Positions 24,435 through 34,574 of a DNA stretch of 64,000 nucleotides are shown here, in pieces. The position numbers and the translations under genes are program-made. Below the pieces are notes generated by a model that saw only the letters and a program-made list of their open reading frames with translations, made no database searches and was not told the DNA's origin. The DNA is taken from assembly GCA_019359725.1 (NCBI GenBank), contig JAHHGR010000008.1, positions 20,420 through 84,419 on the forward strand, given 5' to 3'. Each line of letters opens with the position of its first letter. The stretch's first letter is position 1. The stretch comes from Aphanocapsa lilacina HA4352-LM1 (lineage in GTDB: Bacteria; Cyanobacteriota; Cyanobacteriia; Gloeobacterales; Gloeobacteraceae).

Positions 24435-27400
24435 ATGTGGATTGTCCGGTTGGCCCTGCGCCGTCCCTACACGTTTATCGTCGCCAGTTTGCTTGTCGTG
24501 CTGTTGGGGGTGGTGACCATCCGCCGCATGGCTACCGACATCCTGCCGGAAATCGACGTGCCGGTGGTGAGCGTCATTTGGGCGTATCCCGGGGTGAGCC
24601 CTGAGGACATGGAAAAGCGGATCGTCACGGTCGCCGAGCGGGCCTACACCACCACGGTCAACGACATCGAGCGCATGGAATCGCAGTCGATGAACGGGGT
24701 GAGCGTCATCAAGGTCTTCTTCCAGCCGGGGGCGAAAGTCGAGGCGGCGGTCGCCCAGCTCACGTCAATCTCCCAGACGGTTCTGCGCATATTACCGCCG
24801 GGGATCACCCCGCCGCTGATTATTCGCTACAGCGCCGCGAGCGTACCGGTTCTACAGGTGGGTATCGGCAGCAAAACGCTTTCTGAGCAGGAACTGTACG
24901 ACTACAACCTCAACTTTGTGCGCACGCAGCTGGCCACGGTGCAGGGGGCGTCGATTCCGCTTCCCTACGGCGGCAAACCGCGGCAGGTGATGATCGACCT
25001 CGATCCGGAGGCACTGTTTGCCCGTGGGCTCTCGGCGACCGACGTCACCGCCGCCATCAACGCCCAGAATCTCATCCTCCCCGCCGGTACCGCCAAGATC
25101 GGCGACCGCGAGTACAACGTGCAGATCAATTCCAGTCCCGAGGTGCTGGCCCAACTGGCGGACCTGCCCATCCGCGAGGTGAACGGCAGCACGGTCTACA
25201 TCCGGGACGTGGCGCAGGTGCGCGACGGCTACGCCGTGCAGGCCAACGTCGTGCGCCAGGACGGGCGGCGCTCCAGCCTGCTCACGGTGATCAAAAACGG
25301 CGGCGCTTCGACGCTCGATGTGGTCGAGCGCATCCAGGCGGCCCTGCCGCGCATCCAGGCCACCTTGCCGCCGGAACTGGAAGTCAAGCTGCTGTTCGAT
25401 CAATCGGTTTTCGTGCGTGCGGCTGTCGATGGCGTCGTCAAAGAAGCGCTCATCGCCGCCCTGCTCACCGGCACGATGATCTTGTTGTTTTTGGGCTCCT
25501 GGCGCAGTACCCTCATCATCACCATTTCGATTCCGCTGTCGATTCTCGGCTCGATCGTCGCCTTGAGCGCCCTCGGCCAGACCCTCAACGTCATGACCCT
25601 GGGCGGGTTGGCCCTGGCGGTGGGCATCCTGGTGGACGACGCGACGGTTGAAATCGAAAACATCCACCGCAACCTGGGCCAGGGTAAACCGCTTCAGCAA
25701 GCGATCCTCGATGGAGCGCAGCAGATTGCCACCCCCGCGTTCGTCTCGACCCTGTGCATCTGCATCGTCTTTGTGCCGGTATTCTTTTTAAGCGGAGCGG
25801 CCCGCTCGCTGTTCGTGCCCCTGGGGATGGCGGTGGTCTTTGCGATGCTCGCTTCGTACCTGCTCTCGCGCACGCTGGTGCCGGTACTGGTGCGCTACTT
25901 GCTCAAGCCTGAAGTCGAGCTTTACGTCACCCCCGAGCAGGCCCAGGGCGGCTGGATCTGGCGAATCCATCAGGGCTTCGACCGGGGCTTCGAGCGTTTT
26001 CGCGGCGGGTATCGGGGAGTCCTTGCCTGGGCGCTCGGCCGTCGGGGCGCCGTCTTTGCGCTGTTTGGCGGCTTTTTTGGGCTTTCGGCACTGCTTTATC
26101 CGCTATTGGGCCAGGACTTCTTTCCGAGGGTGGACGGCGGCCAGTTTCGCCTGCACGTGCGCGCCCCAGCGGGGACGCGCATCGAACAAACCGAAGTGTA
26201 CTTTGCCAGGGTAGAGGCGGCGATCCGGCGGACGGTGCCCGAGCGCGAACTGGCGCTGATCATCGACAATATTGGTTTACCCGTGGGCGGGGTCAACCTC
26301 GCCTTTAGCGACAGCGCCACGATCGGCGCGGCCGACGGCGAAATTCTCGTCTCCCTCGAAGAGGGGCACAGCCCCACCCACCGGTACGTCGAGCGCCTGC
26401 GCCGGACGCTCAAAACCGAATTTCCGGAATTGACCTTTTTCTTCCAGCCCAGCGACATCGTCACCCAGATTCTCAACTTCGGCCTGCCCGCCCCCATCGA
26501 TGTGCAGGTGAGCGGCCCACCGCGCAATCAGGCCGAAAACTATCGCATCGCCAGAAAGCTCGAGCGCGAAATCGCCCGCATCCCCGGCGCAGCGGACGTG
26601 CACCTGCACCAGATAGTCGATTCTCCGGCCCTGCGCGTCAACGTCGATCGCACCCGGGCGGCCCAAATGGGCCTCAGCCAGCGCGACGTCGCGAACACTT
26701 TGCTCTATTCGCTCGCCTCCAGCGGCCAATCGGCACCCAACTACTGGCTTAATCCCAAAAACGGCGTCAACTATCTGGTGGCCGTCCAAACCCCTCAGTC
26801 CCGGGTCAATTCGGCGGCGGCCCTCGAAAACACACCCATCACCGCCGCCGGGCTGAGTTCCCCCCAGCTGCTGAGCAACCTGGCTTCACTGGAGCGGCGC
26901 AACCAGATGCAGGTGATCAACCACTACAACGTCCAGCCCACCTTCAACGTCTACGCGAACGTCCAGAACCGCGACCTGGGGGGGGTCGCCTCTGAAATCG
27001 GCGCCGTCGTCGCCCGGGCCGAAAAAGAACTGCCCAGGGGCAGCCGCATCGCCGTGCGCGGCCAGGTGGAGAGCATGAATACGGCCTTTACCAGCCTCGC
27101 CCTGGGTCTGGTGTTTGCCATCGTGCTGGTCTACTGCCTGATGGTGGTGAACTTTCAGTCCTGGGTCGATCCGCTGGTGATTATCGCCGCCCTGCCCGGG
27201 GCGCTCGCGGGCATCTGCTGGATGCTCTTCGTCACCCAGACCACCGTAAGCGTACCCGCCCTGATGGGGGCGATTATGGCCATCGGCGTGGCCACCGCCA
27301 ACAGCATTTTGCTGGTCACCTTCGCCAATGACCGGCGCCATGAGGGCGACGACGCCACCGCCGCCGCCCTCGCCGCCGGTTACACCCGCCTGAGGCCGGT

Positions 27401-27665
27401 ATTGATGACGGCGCTGGCGATGATCCTGGGCATGCTGCCGATGGCGCTCGGCTTCGGCGAAGGGGGCGAGCAGAACGCACCCCTGGGCCGGGCGGTGATT
27501 GGCGGCCTGCTGGTGGCGACTTTCGCGACCCTCTTTTTTGTGCCGGTGGTCTACAGCGTCCTGCGGCGCAAGCCGCCCCACGACCCGGAGGCCGAGGACA
27601 GCGAAGCTGCCGAGTCCCCGATGCGTCCCGCCTACTCAGCCCTACCGCAGCAACAGCAGGAGTAG
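24435..27665 (+). CDS. RND efflux transporter, inner-membrane pump subunit
   Basis: About 1,076 residues. MWIVRLALRRPYTFIVASLL is the typical first helix; DILPEIDVPVVSVIWAYPG, the periplasmic porter blocks and two sets of six helices follow (LMVVNFQSWVDPLVIIAALP, LMGAIMAIGVATANSILLVT in the second). GILVDDATVEIENIHR holds the proton-relay Asp pair region of helix 4. It belongs to the AcrB/multidrug-type RND group rather than the metal CusA group. The ATG was chosen over a GTG 12 bases upstream. It precedes the adaptor gene by six bases; no outer-membrane channel is adjacent, but a TolC-like gene lies about 27 kb away. Confidence 0.92.
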   Translation: MWIVRLALRRPYTFIVASLLVVLLGVVTIRRMATDILPEIDVPVVSVIWAYPGVSPEDMEKRIVTVAERAYTTTVNDIERMESQSMNGVSVIKVFFQPGAKVEAAVAQLTSISQTVLRILPPGITPPLIIRYSAASVPVLQVGIGSKTLSEQELYDYNLNFVRTQLATVQGASIPLPYGGKPRQVMIDLDPEALFARGLSATDVTAAINAQNLILPAGTAKIGDREYNVQINSSPEVLAQLADLPIREVNGSTVYIRDVAQVRDGYAVQANVVRQDGRRSSLLTVIKNGGASTLDVVERIQAALPRIQATLPPELEVKLLFDQSVFVRAAVDGVVKEALIAALLTGTMILLFLGSWRSTLIITISIPLSILGSIVALSALGQTLNVMTLGGLALAVGILVDDATVEIENIHRNLGQGKPLQQAILDGAQQIATPAFVSTLCICIVFVPVFFLSGAARSLFVPLGMAVVFAMLASYLLSRTLVPVLVRYLLKPEVELYVTPEQAQGGWIWRIHQGFDRGFERFRGGYRGVLAWALGRRGAVFALFGGFFGLSALLYPLLGQDFFPRVDGGQFRLHVRAPAGTRIEQTEVYFARVEAAIRRTVPERELALIIDNIGLPVGGVNLAFSDSATIGAADGEILVSLEEGHSPTHRYVERLRRTLKTEFPELTFFFQPSDIVTQILNFGLPAPIDVQVSGPPRNQAENYRIARKLEREIARIPGAADVHLHQIVDSPALRVNVDRTRAAQMGLSQRDVANTLLYSLASSGQSAPNYWLNPKNGVNYLVAVQTPQSRVNSAAALENTPITAAGLSSPQLLSNLASLERRNQMQVINHYNVQPTFNVYANVQNRDLGGVASEIGAVVARAEKELPRGSRIAVRGQVESMNTAFTSLALGLVFAIVLVYCLMVVNFQSWVDPLVIIAALPGALAGICWMLFVTQTTVSVPALMGAIMAIGVATANSILLVTFANDRRHEGDDATAAALAAGYTRLRPVLMTALAMILGMLPMALGFGEGGEQNAPLGRAVIGGLLVATFATLFFVPVVYSVLRRKPPHDPEAEDSEAAESPMRPAYSALPQQQQE

Positions 27666-27671
27666 CCCGCT

Positions 27672-28853
27672 ATGCCTTCTTCGACAGCGCCCAAGGTTAT
27701 TGCCGGTCTCGTCGCAGGCGGTCTGCTGATTGGGGGGCTGTTTGCCCTGGGCCTGCTTCCCCGCCTCACCCGACAGCAGGAGTTGCTGGCTGCCGCAAAC
27801 GAAGCGGCAAGCGAGACCAGCACCGTAACGCTGGCCCAACCGACCCGCGCGACCGCCCCGGCTCCTCTGCGCCTCCCCGGCAACATCCAGGCGCTGCAGG
27901 AAACGGTGATCAACGCCCGCTCCGAAGGCTACCTGCGCCGCCGCCTGGTCGATATCGGCGATCGGGTGCGCTCGGGCCAACTGCTGGCCGAGATCGACAC
28001 CCCCGAACTCGATCAGCAAGTCAGTGAACTGCGCTCGACCGTCGCCCAGGCCCGCGCCGATCTCCAGCAGCAGCAGGCCAATTTGTCCCTGGCGCGCATC
28101 ACCTTCGAGCGCTGGCGCACTCTGCGCGAGGAGCGGGCCGTCTCCCAACAGGATGTCGATGAGCGCGAATCGGCCTACCGGGCGCAGATGGCGACGGTCG
28201 AAGCCCGGCGCGCCAACCTGCGCGCCCGCCAGGCGGATCTCGACCGGCAGGTGGCCCTACAAAACTTCAAGCAGGTGCGCTCCCCTTTTTCGGGCATCGT
28301 CACCGCCCGCAACGTCGATACCGGGGCGCTCATTGCCGCGGGCAGCAGCCAGAATGGCTTGTTTCGGGTCGCCAAGACCGAGCGGTTGCGCATCTTTATC
28401 GATGTGCCCCAGACCTTCGCTCCAGCCATCCGTCCCGGCCAGAGCGCCCGGATCTTTGTCCAGGAGTACCCGCGCCCCTTCGAAGGTCGGGTGACGCGCG
28501 CGGCGGGTGCTCTCGACCCGGCAGCACGCACGCTGCGCACCGAGGTGCAACTCGACAACCGCGACGGACGGCTGCTGCCGGGCATGTACGCCCAGGTGGA
28601 GATCGCAGGCCGGCAGGTCAGCCCACCGCTCACCGTCCCGGCCAATACGCTGCTGGTGCGCACCGGCAGTACGCAGGTAGCGGTGGTGGGCGCCGACCAT
28701 GTCGTGCGCTTTCGCCGGGTGGGTCTCGGGCGCGATCTCGGTGAGACGATAGAGGTCGTTTCGGGCCTTACCGGCAACGAGCGGCTGGTGGTCAATCCGG
28801 GCGACGACATCACCGAGGGCAAAAAAGTTGAGGTTACCCCGACGCGGGCGTAG
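27672..28853 (+). CDS. RND periplasmic adaptor (membrane fusion protein)
   Basis: About 393 residues: an N-terminal membrane anchor (VIAGLVAGGLLIGGLFALGL), a barrel-sandwich segment RLPGNIQALQETVINARSEG and LRRRLVDIGDRVRSGQLLAE, a long coiled-coil hairpin (ELRSTVAQARADLQQQQANL), then FSGIVTARNVDTGALIA and beta-barrel domains. This is the HlyD/AcrA architecture that links an RND pump to TolC. It follows the pump by six bases, in the unusual order pump-then-adaptor. The ArsR-like repressor upstream probably controls the pair. Confidence 0.92.
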   Translation: MPSSTAPKVIAGLVAGGLLIGGLFALGLLPRLTRQQELLAAANEAASETSTVTLAQPTRATAPAPLRLPGNIQALQETVINARSEGYLRRRLVDIGDRVRSGQLLAEIDTPELDQQVSELRSTVAQARADLQQQQANLSLARITFERWRTLREERAVSQQDVDERESAYRAQMATVEARRANLRARQADLDRQVALQNFKQVRSPFSGIVTARNVDTGALIAAGSSQNGLFRVAKTERLRIFIDVPQTFAPAIRPGQSARIFVQEYPRPFEGRVTRAAGALDPAARTLRTEVQLDNRDGRLLPGMYAQVEIAGRQVSPPLTVPANTLLVRTGSTQVAVVGADHVVRFRRVGLGRDLGETIEVVSGLTGNERLVVNPGDDITEGKKVEVTPTRA

Positions 28854-28900
28854 CCGCCCTGAAGGCCGAAAGCGCCTTGAATATTTTTTGTGAATAAGCG

Positions 28901-29872
28901 TCACGATTTGCTTGACCGGATCGCTTCGAATTGTTCGTAAGCTTCGACGATGCGCTGCACAAGCGGGTGGCGCACGACATCTTCGCGGCCGAACTCACAA
29001 AAGGCGATCCCCCGCACCCCCGAGAGGATGCGCCGGGCGAGGGCGAGCCCCGAGCGGCTGCCCGCGGGCAGATCCGTCTGGGTCAGATCGCCGGTGACGA
29101 CCATCTTCGAGGCGTTGCCGAGCCGGGTGAGCATCATCTTCATCTGCTCGGCGGTCGTGTTCTGGGCTTCATCGAGAATCACAAAGGCATTACTCAGTGT
29201 CCGGCCGCGCATGTAGGCGAGGGGAGCGACCTCGATGGTGCCTTTTTCCATCAGCTGCATCAGCCGCTCGGGTTCCATAAAGTCGTAGAGCGCGTCGTAG
29301 AGGGGGCGCAGGTAGGGACTGACCTTTGCCTGCAGATCCCCCGGCAAAAACCCCAGCCGTTCGCCCGCCTCCACCGCCGGGCGGGTGAGGATGATGCGCT
29401 CGACGCGCCGCTCCTGCAGGGCGAGCACCGCCTGCACCGCCGCCAGATAGGTCTTGCCGGTGCCCGCCGGACCGATGCCGAAGGTGAGATCGTTGCGGGC
29501 AATGGCCTGCACGTAGTGCCACTGGCCGAAGGTGCGGGTATAGAGGGGCTCGCCGCGGCGGTTGACGGCCACCACGGTGCGCTGCAGACGCTGGAGTTCC
29601 TCGGTGCGACCGGTGCTCACCGCCCGCTCCGCATTGGCAAGATCGATGTTGCCGATGCGCCTGCCGCGCTGCCAAAGATTTTCGAGATTCTGGATAATCT
29701 GCTGCGAGCGCTGGATCTGCTCGTCCGTTCCGGCAATGACTAGATCCTGACCGCGCAACACCAGTTGGGCTCCCGTTTTTGCCTCCAGTAGACGCAAATT
29801 TTCTTCGGCGGGACCGGCCAGGTTGAGCGTACTTGGGATATCGGGCAGGTGGATGGTCAGGCTGTCGGGCAT
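28901..29872 (-). CDS. phoH: PhoH-like ATPase
   Basis: About 323 residues. An N-terminal KH-like segment ([17 protein letters not shown]) precedes the PhoH ATPase core: [19 protein letters not shown] (Walker A), [38 protein letters not shown] (Walker B) and [15 protein letters not shown]. PhoH proteins are phosphate-starvation-linked ATPases with suggested RNA-processing roles. The ATG before [10 protein letters not shown] is used; the frame open further upstream overlaps the RNase HI gene and is not PhoH-like. It lies 26 bases downstream of rnhA on the same strand. Confidence 0.93.
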   Translation of the reverse strand: MPDSLTIHLPDIPSTLNLAGPAEENLRLLEAKTGAQLVLRGQDLVIAGTDEQIQRSQQIIQNLENLWQRGRRIGNIDLANAERAVSTGRTEELQRLQRTVVAVNRRGEPLYTRTFGQWHYVQAIARNDLTFGIGPAGTGKTYLAAVQAVLALQERRVERIILTRPAVEAGERLGFLPGDLQAKVSPYLRPLYDALYDFMEPERLMQLMEKGTIEVAPLAYMRGRTLSNAFVILDEAQNTTAEQMKMMLTRLGNASKMVVTGDLTQTDLPAGSRSGLALARRILSGVRGIAFCEFGREDVVRHPLVQRIVEAYEQFEAIRSSKS

Positions 29873-29898
29873 GCAAAAATTCCGGGATGCCGCAGATC

Positions 29899-30528
29899 TT
29901 AACCTTCCAGCTGTACGAGTGCCGCGGGCGGCAGTCCCCAAGCCACAACTGCGTCCAATTCCTCCGCCCGGTTGCGGCACTTTTTGTAGCGCGCCCCCGA
30001 TACGCCCTGCACCAACGCCTGGCAGGCGCTCCAGCTGGCCGAGCGGCTGAGATGCCCATCCACCAGGCTCAGATAGGTCGTTCCGTTTGCGGGCGCAGCC
30101 CGCGGAGCACCGCCGCGGGCTGCCGTCTGGGCGAGGGTGTTGGCCCGCTCGTTCTCGGGGTGGCCGGTGTGGCCGCGCACGTGCTCCCAGAGCACGCGCC
30201 TTCCTGCCGCCCGCTCCAGCGCTTCCCATAGATCCTGGTTCTCGACGGGTTTGCCGGCGGCGGTGATCCAACCGCGCCGCTTCCAGCCGGGCAGCCACTC
30301 GCTCATGCCTTTAATCACGTACTGGCTGTCGGTGAGCACCTTGACCCTGGCGTCTGCGGGTACGCGCGCCAGACCTTCGATGACGGCGCGCATTTCCATG
30401 CGGTTGTTGGTGGTGTGCGGCTCAAAACCGAACACTTCCTCGTAGGTGCCCTCCCCCACCACCAGGGCCGCCCATCCCCCGGGGCCGGGGTTACCGGTGC
30501 AGGCCCCGTCGGTCGCTATCCGAAACAT
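29899..30528 (-). CDS. rnhA: Ribonuclease HI with C-terminal hybrid-binding/viroplasmin-like domain
   Basis: About 209 residues. The N-terminal 145 are RNase [18 protein letters not shown] with Asp7, [14 protein letters not shown] with Glu45, [15 protein letters not shown] with Asp67, and [19 protein letters not shown], in which the fourth catalytic Asp of E. coli (in ERCDELA) is Asn. Residues about 155-205 ([20 protein letters not shown] then [20 protein letters not shown]) resemble the hybrid-binding/viroplasmin domain that eukaryotic RNases H1 carry at the N-terminus; here it is at the C-terminus. The enzyme degrades RNA in RNA-DNA hybrids. It forms a likely operon with phoH. Confidence 0.85.
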   Translation of the reverse strand: MFRIATDGACTGNPGPGGWAALVVGEGTYEEVFGFEPHTTNNRMEMRAVIEGLARVPADARVKVLTDSQYVIKGMSEWLPGWKRRGWITAAGKPVENQDLWEALERAAGRRVLWEHVRGHTGHPENERANTLAQTAARGGAPRAAPANGTTYLSLVDGHLSRSASWSACQALVQGVSGARYKKCRNRAEELDAVVAWGLPPAALVQLEG

Positions 30529-30632
30529 CCGTACTTCCTAGTTACAAACATTCCACACGATACCGGATCGAGGCGGTTGACGGTGGCGAGGCAAAAGCGC
30601 ACAGTAGAGTCTGATCAAAAGCGGAGAAGCCC

Positions 30633-31430
30633 ATGAAGCGCTGGGTGCAGGGATTGGCGGCGGCCGTCCTGGTGAGTTCAACCGTCTGGAGTCCAGGAGC
30701 TTCGGCGCTCACCCAGGAACAGATCATGGAAAAGCTCAAGCCGGTGGTGCTCTTTACTATCGCCACCGCCGACGGCAAACCGCTGTTGTCGCTGCCGCCG
30801 GACGGCTCCAAAGGGCCGCTGGTGGCTGGGGTCTATTTCTCTCCCCAGGACGCCGAGGCATTTGTCGCCGCGTTCAAGAAAAAAGACGCCGCCCGCGGCG
30901 CCCAGTTGCGCGTACAGCCGGTTTCGCTTGGCAACCTCTACCGGCTGCGCCTCGAAAGCCGCGGCACCGAGGACGAAGTCACCCTCGCCTTCTTCGCAAA
31001 CCGCACCGAAGTTGAGTGGGCGCTGTCGCTATTGCAAGCCGCCGGGCGCAAACCCGAAGATTTGCAGGGGGCGCCGCTGTTTGCCGCCACGGTCAATGCC
31101 GTCAAGAAACAGTACCTGACCCTCCAGCAAAACAACCGCACCGTCGTACCGGTGTACTTCACCAAACAGGACGTGACGGCCTTTGTCGACCGATACCGCC
31201 GCCAGCAAACCAACCCGAGCGCCCCTGTCACCGTGGAAGTGCTCGATCTCGAAGGCATTCTGGAATCACTGCAAGAACCCACCGACACCCAGATCGAAAA
31301 AGTGATGCTCGTCACCCCCAAAGCTTCCCTCGACTATATCCGCTCCCCATCCGACAGCCCAGCTCCGGCGGCGCAACCGCCCAAGTCCACTCCCGCCGAA
31401 GGTCTCGCCCCGACCGCGGACCCGCACTAA
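30633..31430 (+). CDS. Tic22-like family protein
   Basis: About 265 residues with a signal peptide ending near GASA. Two similar halves contain VVLFTIATADGKPLLSL, VAGVYFSPQDAEAFVAAFKK and, later, VVPVYFTKQDVTAFVDRYRR, the duplicated pattern of the Tic22 family. In cyanobacteria Tic22 is a periplasmic/lumenal chaperone-like protein that escorts outer-membrane proteins such as Omp85 substrates. The tail is Pro-rich and low in structure. Recognition rests on these repeats and on length, so confidence is fair rather than high. Confidence 0.65.
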   Translation: MKRWVQGLAAAVLVSSTVWSPGASALTQEQIMEKLKPVVLFTIATADGKPLLSLPPDGSKGPLVAGVYFSPQDAEAFVAAFKKKDAARGAQLRVQPVSLGNLYRLRLESRGTEDEVTLAFFANRTEVEWALSLLQAAGRKPEDLQGAPLFAATVNAVKKQYLTLQQNNRTVVPVYFTKQDVTAFVDRYRRQQTNPSAPVTVEVLDLEGILESLQEPTDTQIEKVMLVTPKASLDYIRSPSDSPAPAAQPPKSTPAEGLAPTADPH

Positions 31431-31607
31431 CCCTCAAGCCTGTTCTGTTGTCCAACCCTTACCCCGGCGAAAGGACTGATGCTCCCCTGCCGCCGAGAGT
31501 GCACCGCAGTCGCCGGTGCGGCGGCAGCCGTTTGGCCTGGAGCGCGCCGCCTGCAAACCCGGCACCCAAAACCTGCTATCTTCGTCTGCATCTGTCAGGA
31601 GCAGGCA

Positions 31608-33347
31608 ATGCAGAGCAGCAAGGCAAGCCGGTGGGCAAGGGCGAGCGGGTGGGCAGCGGCGGCAACTTTTGCTGTGGGAGGGCCGGCTCCCGCCGCCCCC
31701 GCAGCCTACCCCCAGCTTGTAGATGCGTACTTCAAGGCCACCTTCGAGGTCAACCCCAGTTTCGGCACCTCCGCGGGCTTCCACGAGTACGACAGCCGGC
31801 TGGAAAATTTTGCACCGGCCGCCCGCACCGCCTGGATCGCCAAGCTCAAGGCATTGATGCAAGCTTTTGAGGCCATCGACCCGGCGAGCCTCAATCCGGC
31901 CGAGCGCAACGACCGCGAGATCGTCCTTGCGTCGATCCGCTCGAATTTGCTCGAACTGGAGCGCATCCAGATGTGGAAGCGCAACCCGGACCTGTACCCG
32001 AGCTCCGTCACCGGCAGCATCTTCAACCTGGTCAAACGCAACTTCGCCCCTCCCGAGGAGCGGCTGCGCTCGGTGATCGCCCGTGAAGATCAGATTCCCG
32101 CCGCCCTGGAAGCGGCCCGCGCGTTGCTGGTCAACCCGCCGCGCATCTACACCGAAATTGCTCTGCAGCAACTGCCGGGGAATGTCGAATTTTTCAAGAC
32201 CACCGTGCCGGAGGCTTTTGCCCAGGTCAAAGACCCGGCCCTGCTTGCGCGCTTCAAGCGCGCCAATGCCCGCACGATCGCCGCCTTGCGCCGCTACGAA
32301 CTGTTTCTCAAAAAAGATTTGCTCCCCCGCTCAAAAGGCAACTTCGCCATCGGGGCTGAGAGTTATCGCCTGAAATTGCTCTACAACGAGATGGTCGACA
32401 TTCCCCTCGACCGGATGCTGGAAATCGGCTACGCCCAACTGCGCAAGGACCAGCAGGCACTGGTCGAGGCCGCCAGGCGCATCGATCCCGCCAAATCCGT
32501 GCGCGAGGTGCTCGCCCTGGTCGAAGACGACCATCCCACCGCCAAAGAGCTGATCCCCGCCGCCCAAAAGCAACTCGACGCGCTGCGCCAGTTTCTGGTG
32601 GATAAGCGGATCATCACCGTGCCCGGCGACGTGCAGGCCCAGGTGACCGAGACGCCGCCATTCTTGCGCGCCCTCACGTTCGCATCGATGGACACCCCTG
32701 GCCCCTACGAGAGCAAAGCGACCGAGGCTTACTACAACATCACCCTGCCCGATCCGAAATGGCCCGCCAAGCGCCAGGAGGACTACCTGCGCGGCTACAA
32801 CTATCCGCTGCTCAACACCGTTTCGGTGCACGAGGTCTGGCCCGGCCATTACACCCAATTTTTGTGGGTCAAAAACAACCCGGATCTCTCGAAGGTGCGC
32901 AAGTTGCTTGCGGCCGGCTCCAACGCCGAGGGCTGGGCGCACTACACCGAGCAGATGATGCTCGACGAAGGCTACGGTGGCGGCGATCCGAAATTGCGCT
33001 TCGGCCAACTCATCGACGCGCTGTTGCGCGACTGCCGCTACATCGTGGGCATCCAGATGCACACCCAGGGCATGACCTACGATCAGGCGGTCGACTTTTT
33101 CGTCAAAGAAGGTTTCCAGCAGCGGGTGAACGGCGAAATCGAAAGCAAGCGCGGCACCGCCGACCCGACCTTTCTTATCTATACCCTCGGCAAGCTGCAA
33201 ATTCTCAAGCTGCGCGACGATTACCGCCAGAAAATGGGGGACCAATTTACGCTGCTCGAGTTCCACGACCGCTACATCAAGGCCGGCTCGCCGCCCATCA
33301 AGATCGTGCGGCGCGAACTGCTCGGCGACGACAGCCCGAGTCTTTGA
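31608..33347 (+). CDS. Secreted DUF885 family (metallopeptidase-like) protein
   Basis: About 579 residues, with a twin-hydrophobic signal region ending near APAAPA. DUF885 features are visible: PSFGTSAGFHEYDSRLENF near the N-terminus and VHEVWPGHYTQFLW, where His408, Glu409 and His414 form the HExxxxH-type centre, then EGWAHYTEQMMLDEGYGGGD. The family is related to M32-like zinc carboxypeptidases. AGGAGCAGG precedes the chosen ATG; a longer frame upstream contains no signal peptide and is rejected. Probably a periplasmic or exported peptidase; substrate unknown. Confidence 0.8.
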   Translation: MQSSKASRWARASGWAAAATFAVGGPAPAAPAAYPQLVDAYFKATFEVNPSFGTSAGFHEYDSRLENFAPAARTAWIAKLKALMQAFEAIDPASLNPAERNDREIVLASIRSNLLELERIQMWKRNPDLYPSSVTGSIFNLVKRNFAPPEERLRSVIAREDQIPAALEAARALLVNPPRIYTEIALQQLPGNVEFFKTTVPEAFAQVKDPALLARFKRANARTIAALRRYELFLKKDLLPRSKGNFAIGAESYRLKLLYNEMVDIPLDRMLEIGYAQLRKDQQALVEAARRIDPAKSVREVLALVEDDHPTAKELIPAAQKQLDALRQFLVDKRIITVPGDVQAQVTETPPFLRALTFASMDTPGPYESKATEAYYNITLPDPKWPAKRQEDYLRGYNYPLLNTVSVHEVWPGHYTQFLWVKNNPDLSKVRKLLAAGSNAEGWAHYTEQMMLDEGYGGGDPKLRFGQLIDALLRDCRYIVGIQMHTQGMTYDQAVDFFVKEGFQQRVNGEIESKRGTADPTFLIYTLGKLQILKLRDDYRQKMGDQFTLLEFHDRYIKAGSPPIKIVRRELLGDDSPSL

Positions 33348-33356
33348 AATTTACGA

Positions 33357-33698
33357 ATGCTGATTCCCGAACCGCTGCGCAGGGACATTTTCGAGCAGCT
33401 CGACCGTTTGTTGAGACTCATTGACGACAGTGCCGCTTGCGGCAGAACCCTGTTCGGTGAGCACGGGGAGAACACCCAAACCATTGCCGATCTCGCCGCT
33501 CTGGACAATATCGTCGAAGAAGCCCAGGATACTTACCGACGCCTGTGGGGTCTGATGGCCAGAATTGCCCGCGACTCCGCACAGCAGGCAGCAGATAATA
33601 TGAGGTTGTTGGAGCAGGCGCATCTGCGGACTCGCGAGCGACTAGACGCTCTGTCTCGCAGCGTTCGAGAGATCAAAACCGACTGGGGACTGCCATGA
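33357..33698 (+). CDS. Small coiled-coil hypothetical protein
   Basis: A 113-residue helical protein, rich in Leu, Arg and Asp/Glu (FEQLDRLLRLIDDSA, then EEAQDTYRRLWGLMARIARD). I do not recognise the family. It starts nine bases after the DUF885 gene and overlaps the next small gene as ATGA, so translation is probably coupled. The pair and hisIE could form one transcript. No motif suggests an enzyme. Confidence 0.6.
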   Translation: MLIPEPLRRDIFEQLDRLLRLIDDSAACGRTLFGEHGENTQTIADLAALDNIVEEAQDTYRRLWGLMARIARDSAQQAADNMRLLEQAHLRTRERLDALSRSVREIKTDWGLP

Positions 33699-33907
33699 GC
33701 CAGGAACCGATCAAACTGCTTGTCGATGACAAGACCCACGAGCGGCATCTGGAGAATCTGCGGCAAGCTACCGAAGGTCTGCGTGCACTCAATGCCGAAC
33801 TGGCATTGATAGAAGCTGAACTCGACCGCCGCTACGAAGACAGCCCCATTGGCCAATTCCATGCCCGCCGCCGCCGCGGTAATGGCGCCCCACCAGTTCA
33901 AGAGTAA
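33695..33907 (+). CDS. Small helical hypothetical protein
   Basis: A 70-residue helical protein with a central amphipathic helix ([20 protein letters not shown]) and a basic tail ([10 protein letters not shown]). It overlaps the preceding small gene by ATGA and ends 13 bases before the likely hisIE start. Family not recognised; it may act as a partner of the 113-residue protein, an inference from coupling and shared helical character. Confidence 0.55.
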   Translation: MSQEPIKLLVDDKTHERHLENLRQATEGLRALNAELALIEAELDRRYEDSPIGQFHARRRRGNGAPPVQE

Positions 33908-33920
33908 GGGAGCACCCACT

Positions 33921-34538
33921 TTGGTCCACGTACGGGAAGCTGCCCGCTTCGACCGCGACGGGCTTATCCCCGCCGTTGTGCAGGATATGCTGGATGGCAC
34001 GGTGCTGATGGTGGCCTGGATGAACCGCGAGGCGCTCGAACGCACGCTCGAAACCGGCGAGAGCTGGTTCTGGAGCCGCTCGCGCCAGGAACTCTGGCAC
34101 AAAGGCGCCACCTCCGGCCACCGGCAAAAAATCAAAGCGCTGCGCTACGACTGCGACAGCGATGTGCTGCTGCTCACCGTCGAGCAGCAGGGCGACATCG
34201 CCTGCCACCTGGGGGAGCGCAGTTGCTTTCACCGCGACGCGGCGGGCGACTACGAGCCGCCCCCGGCCGACACCCTCTCCCAGGTCTTCCGGGTCGTGGA
34301 GGAGCGCAAAGCCCATCCCAATCCCGATTCTTATACCAGCCGCCTGCTCGAAGCCGGATCCAACCAGATCCTCAAGAAAATCGGCGAGGAGGCGACCGAG
34401 GTGGTGATGGCCGCCAAAGACGGCGAGCGGGTGGCCGAAGAAGTGGCCGACCTCTGGTACCACACCCTGGTGCTGTTGGCCCACGCCGATGTCGATATCC
34501 TCGATGTTTATCGGGCGCTCCAGCAGCGGCGGCGCTGA
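33921..34538 (+). CDS. hisIE: Bifunctional phosphoribosyl-AMP cyclohydrolase / phosphoribosyl-ATP pyrophosphatase
   Basis: About 205 residues. Residues 1-105 are His[40 protein letters not shown] and [17 protein letters not shown], with the Cys and His metal ligands. The C-terminal half is His[21 protein letters not shown] and [11 protein letters not shown] and [14 protein letters not shown]. Together they carry out steps 2 and 3 of histidine synthesis. A TTG start is chosen because AAGGGAG lies eight bases upstream and [16 protein letters not shown] aligns with homologue starts; earlier in-frame TTG/ATG codons would overlap the upstream gene. No other his gene is nearby. Confidence 0.92.
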   Translation: MVHVREAARFDRDGLIPAVVQDMLDGTVLMVAWMNREALERTLETGESWFWSRSRQELWHKGATSGHRQKIKALRYDCDSDVLLLTVEQQGDIACHLGERSCFHRDAAGDYEPPPADTLSQVFRVVEERKAHPNPDSYTSRLLEAGSNQILKKIGEEATEVVMAAKDGERVAEEVADLWYHTLVLLAHADVDILDVYRALQQRRR

Positions 34539-34574
34539 GCAGATGCCCCCTGCAACCCGCTGCGCTGCCCCTCT

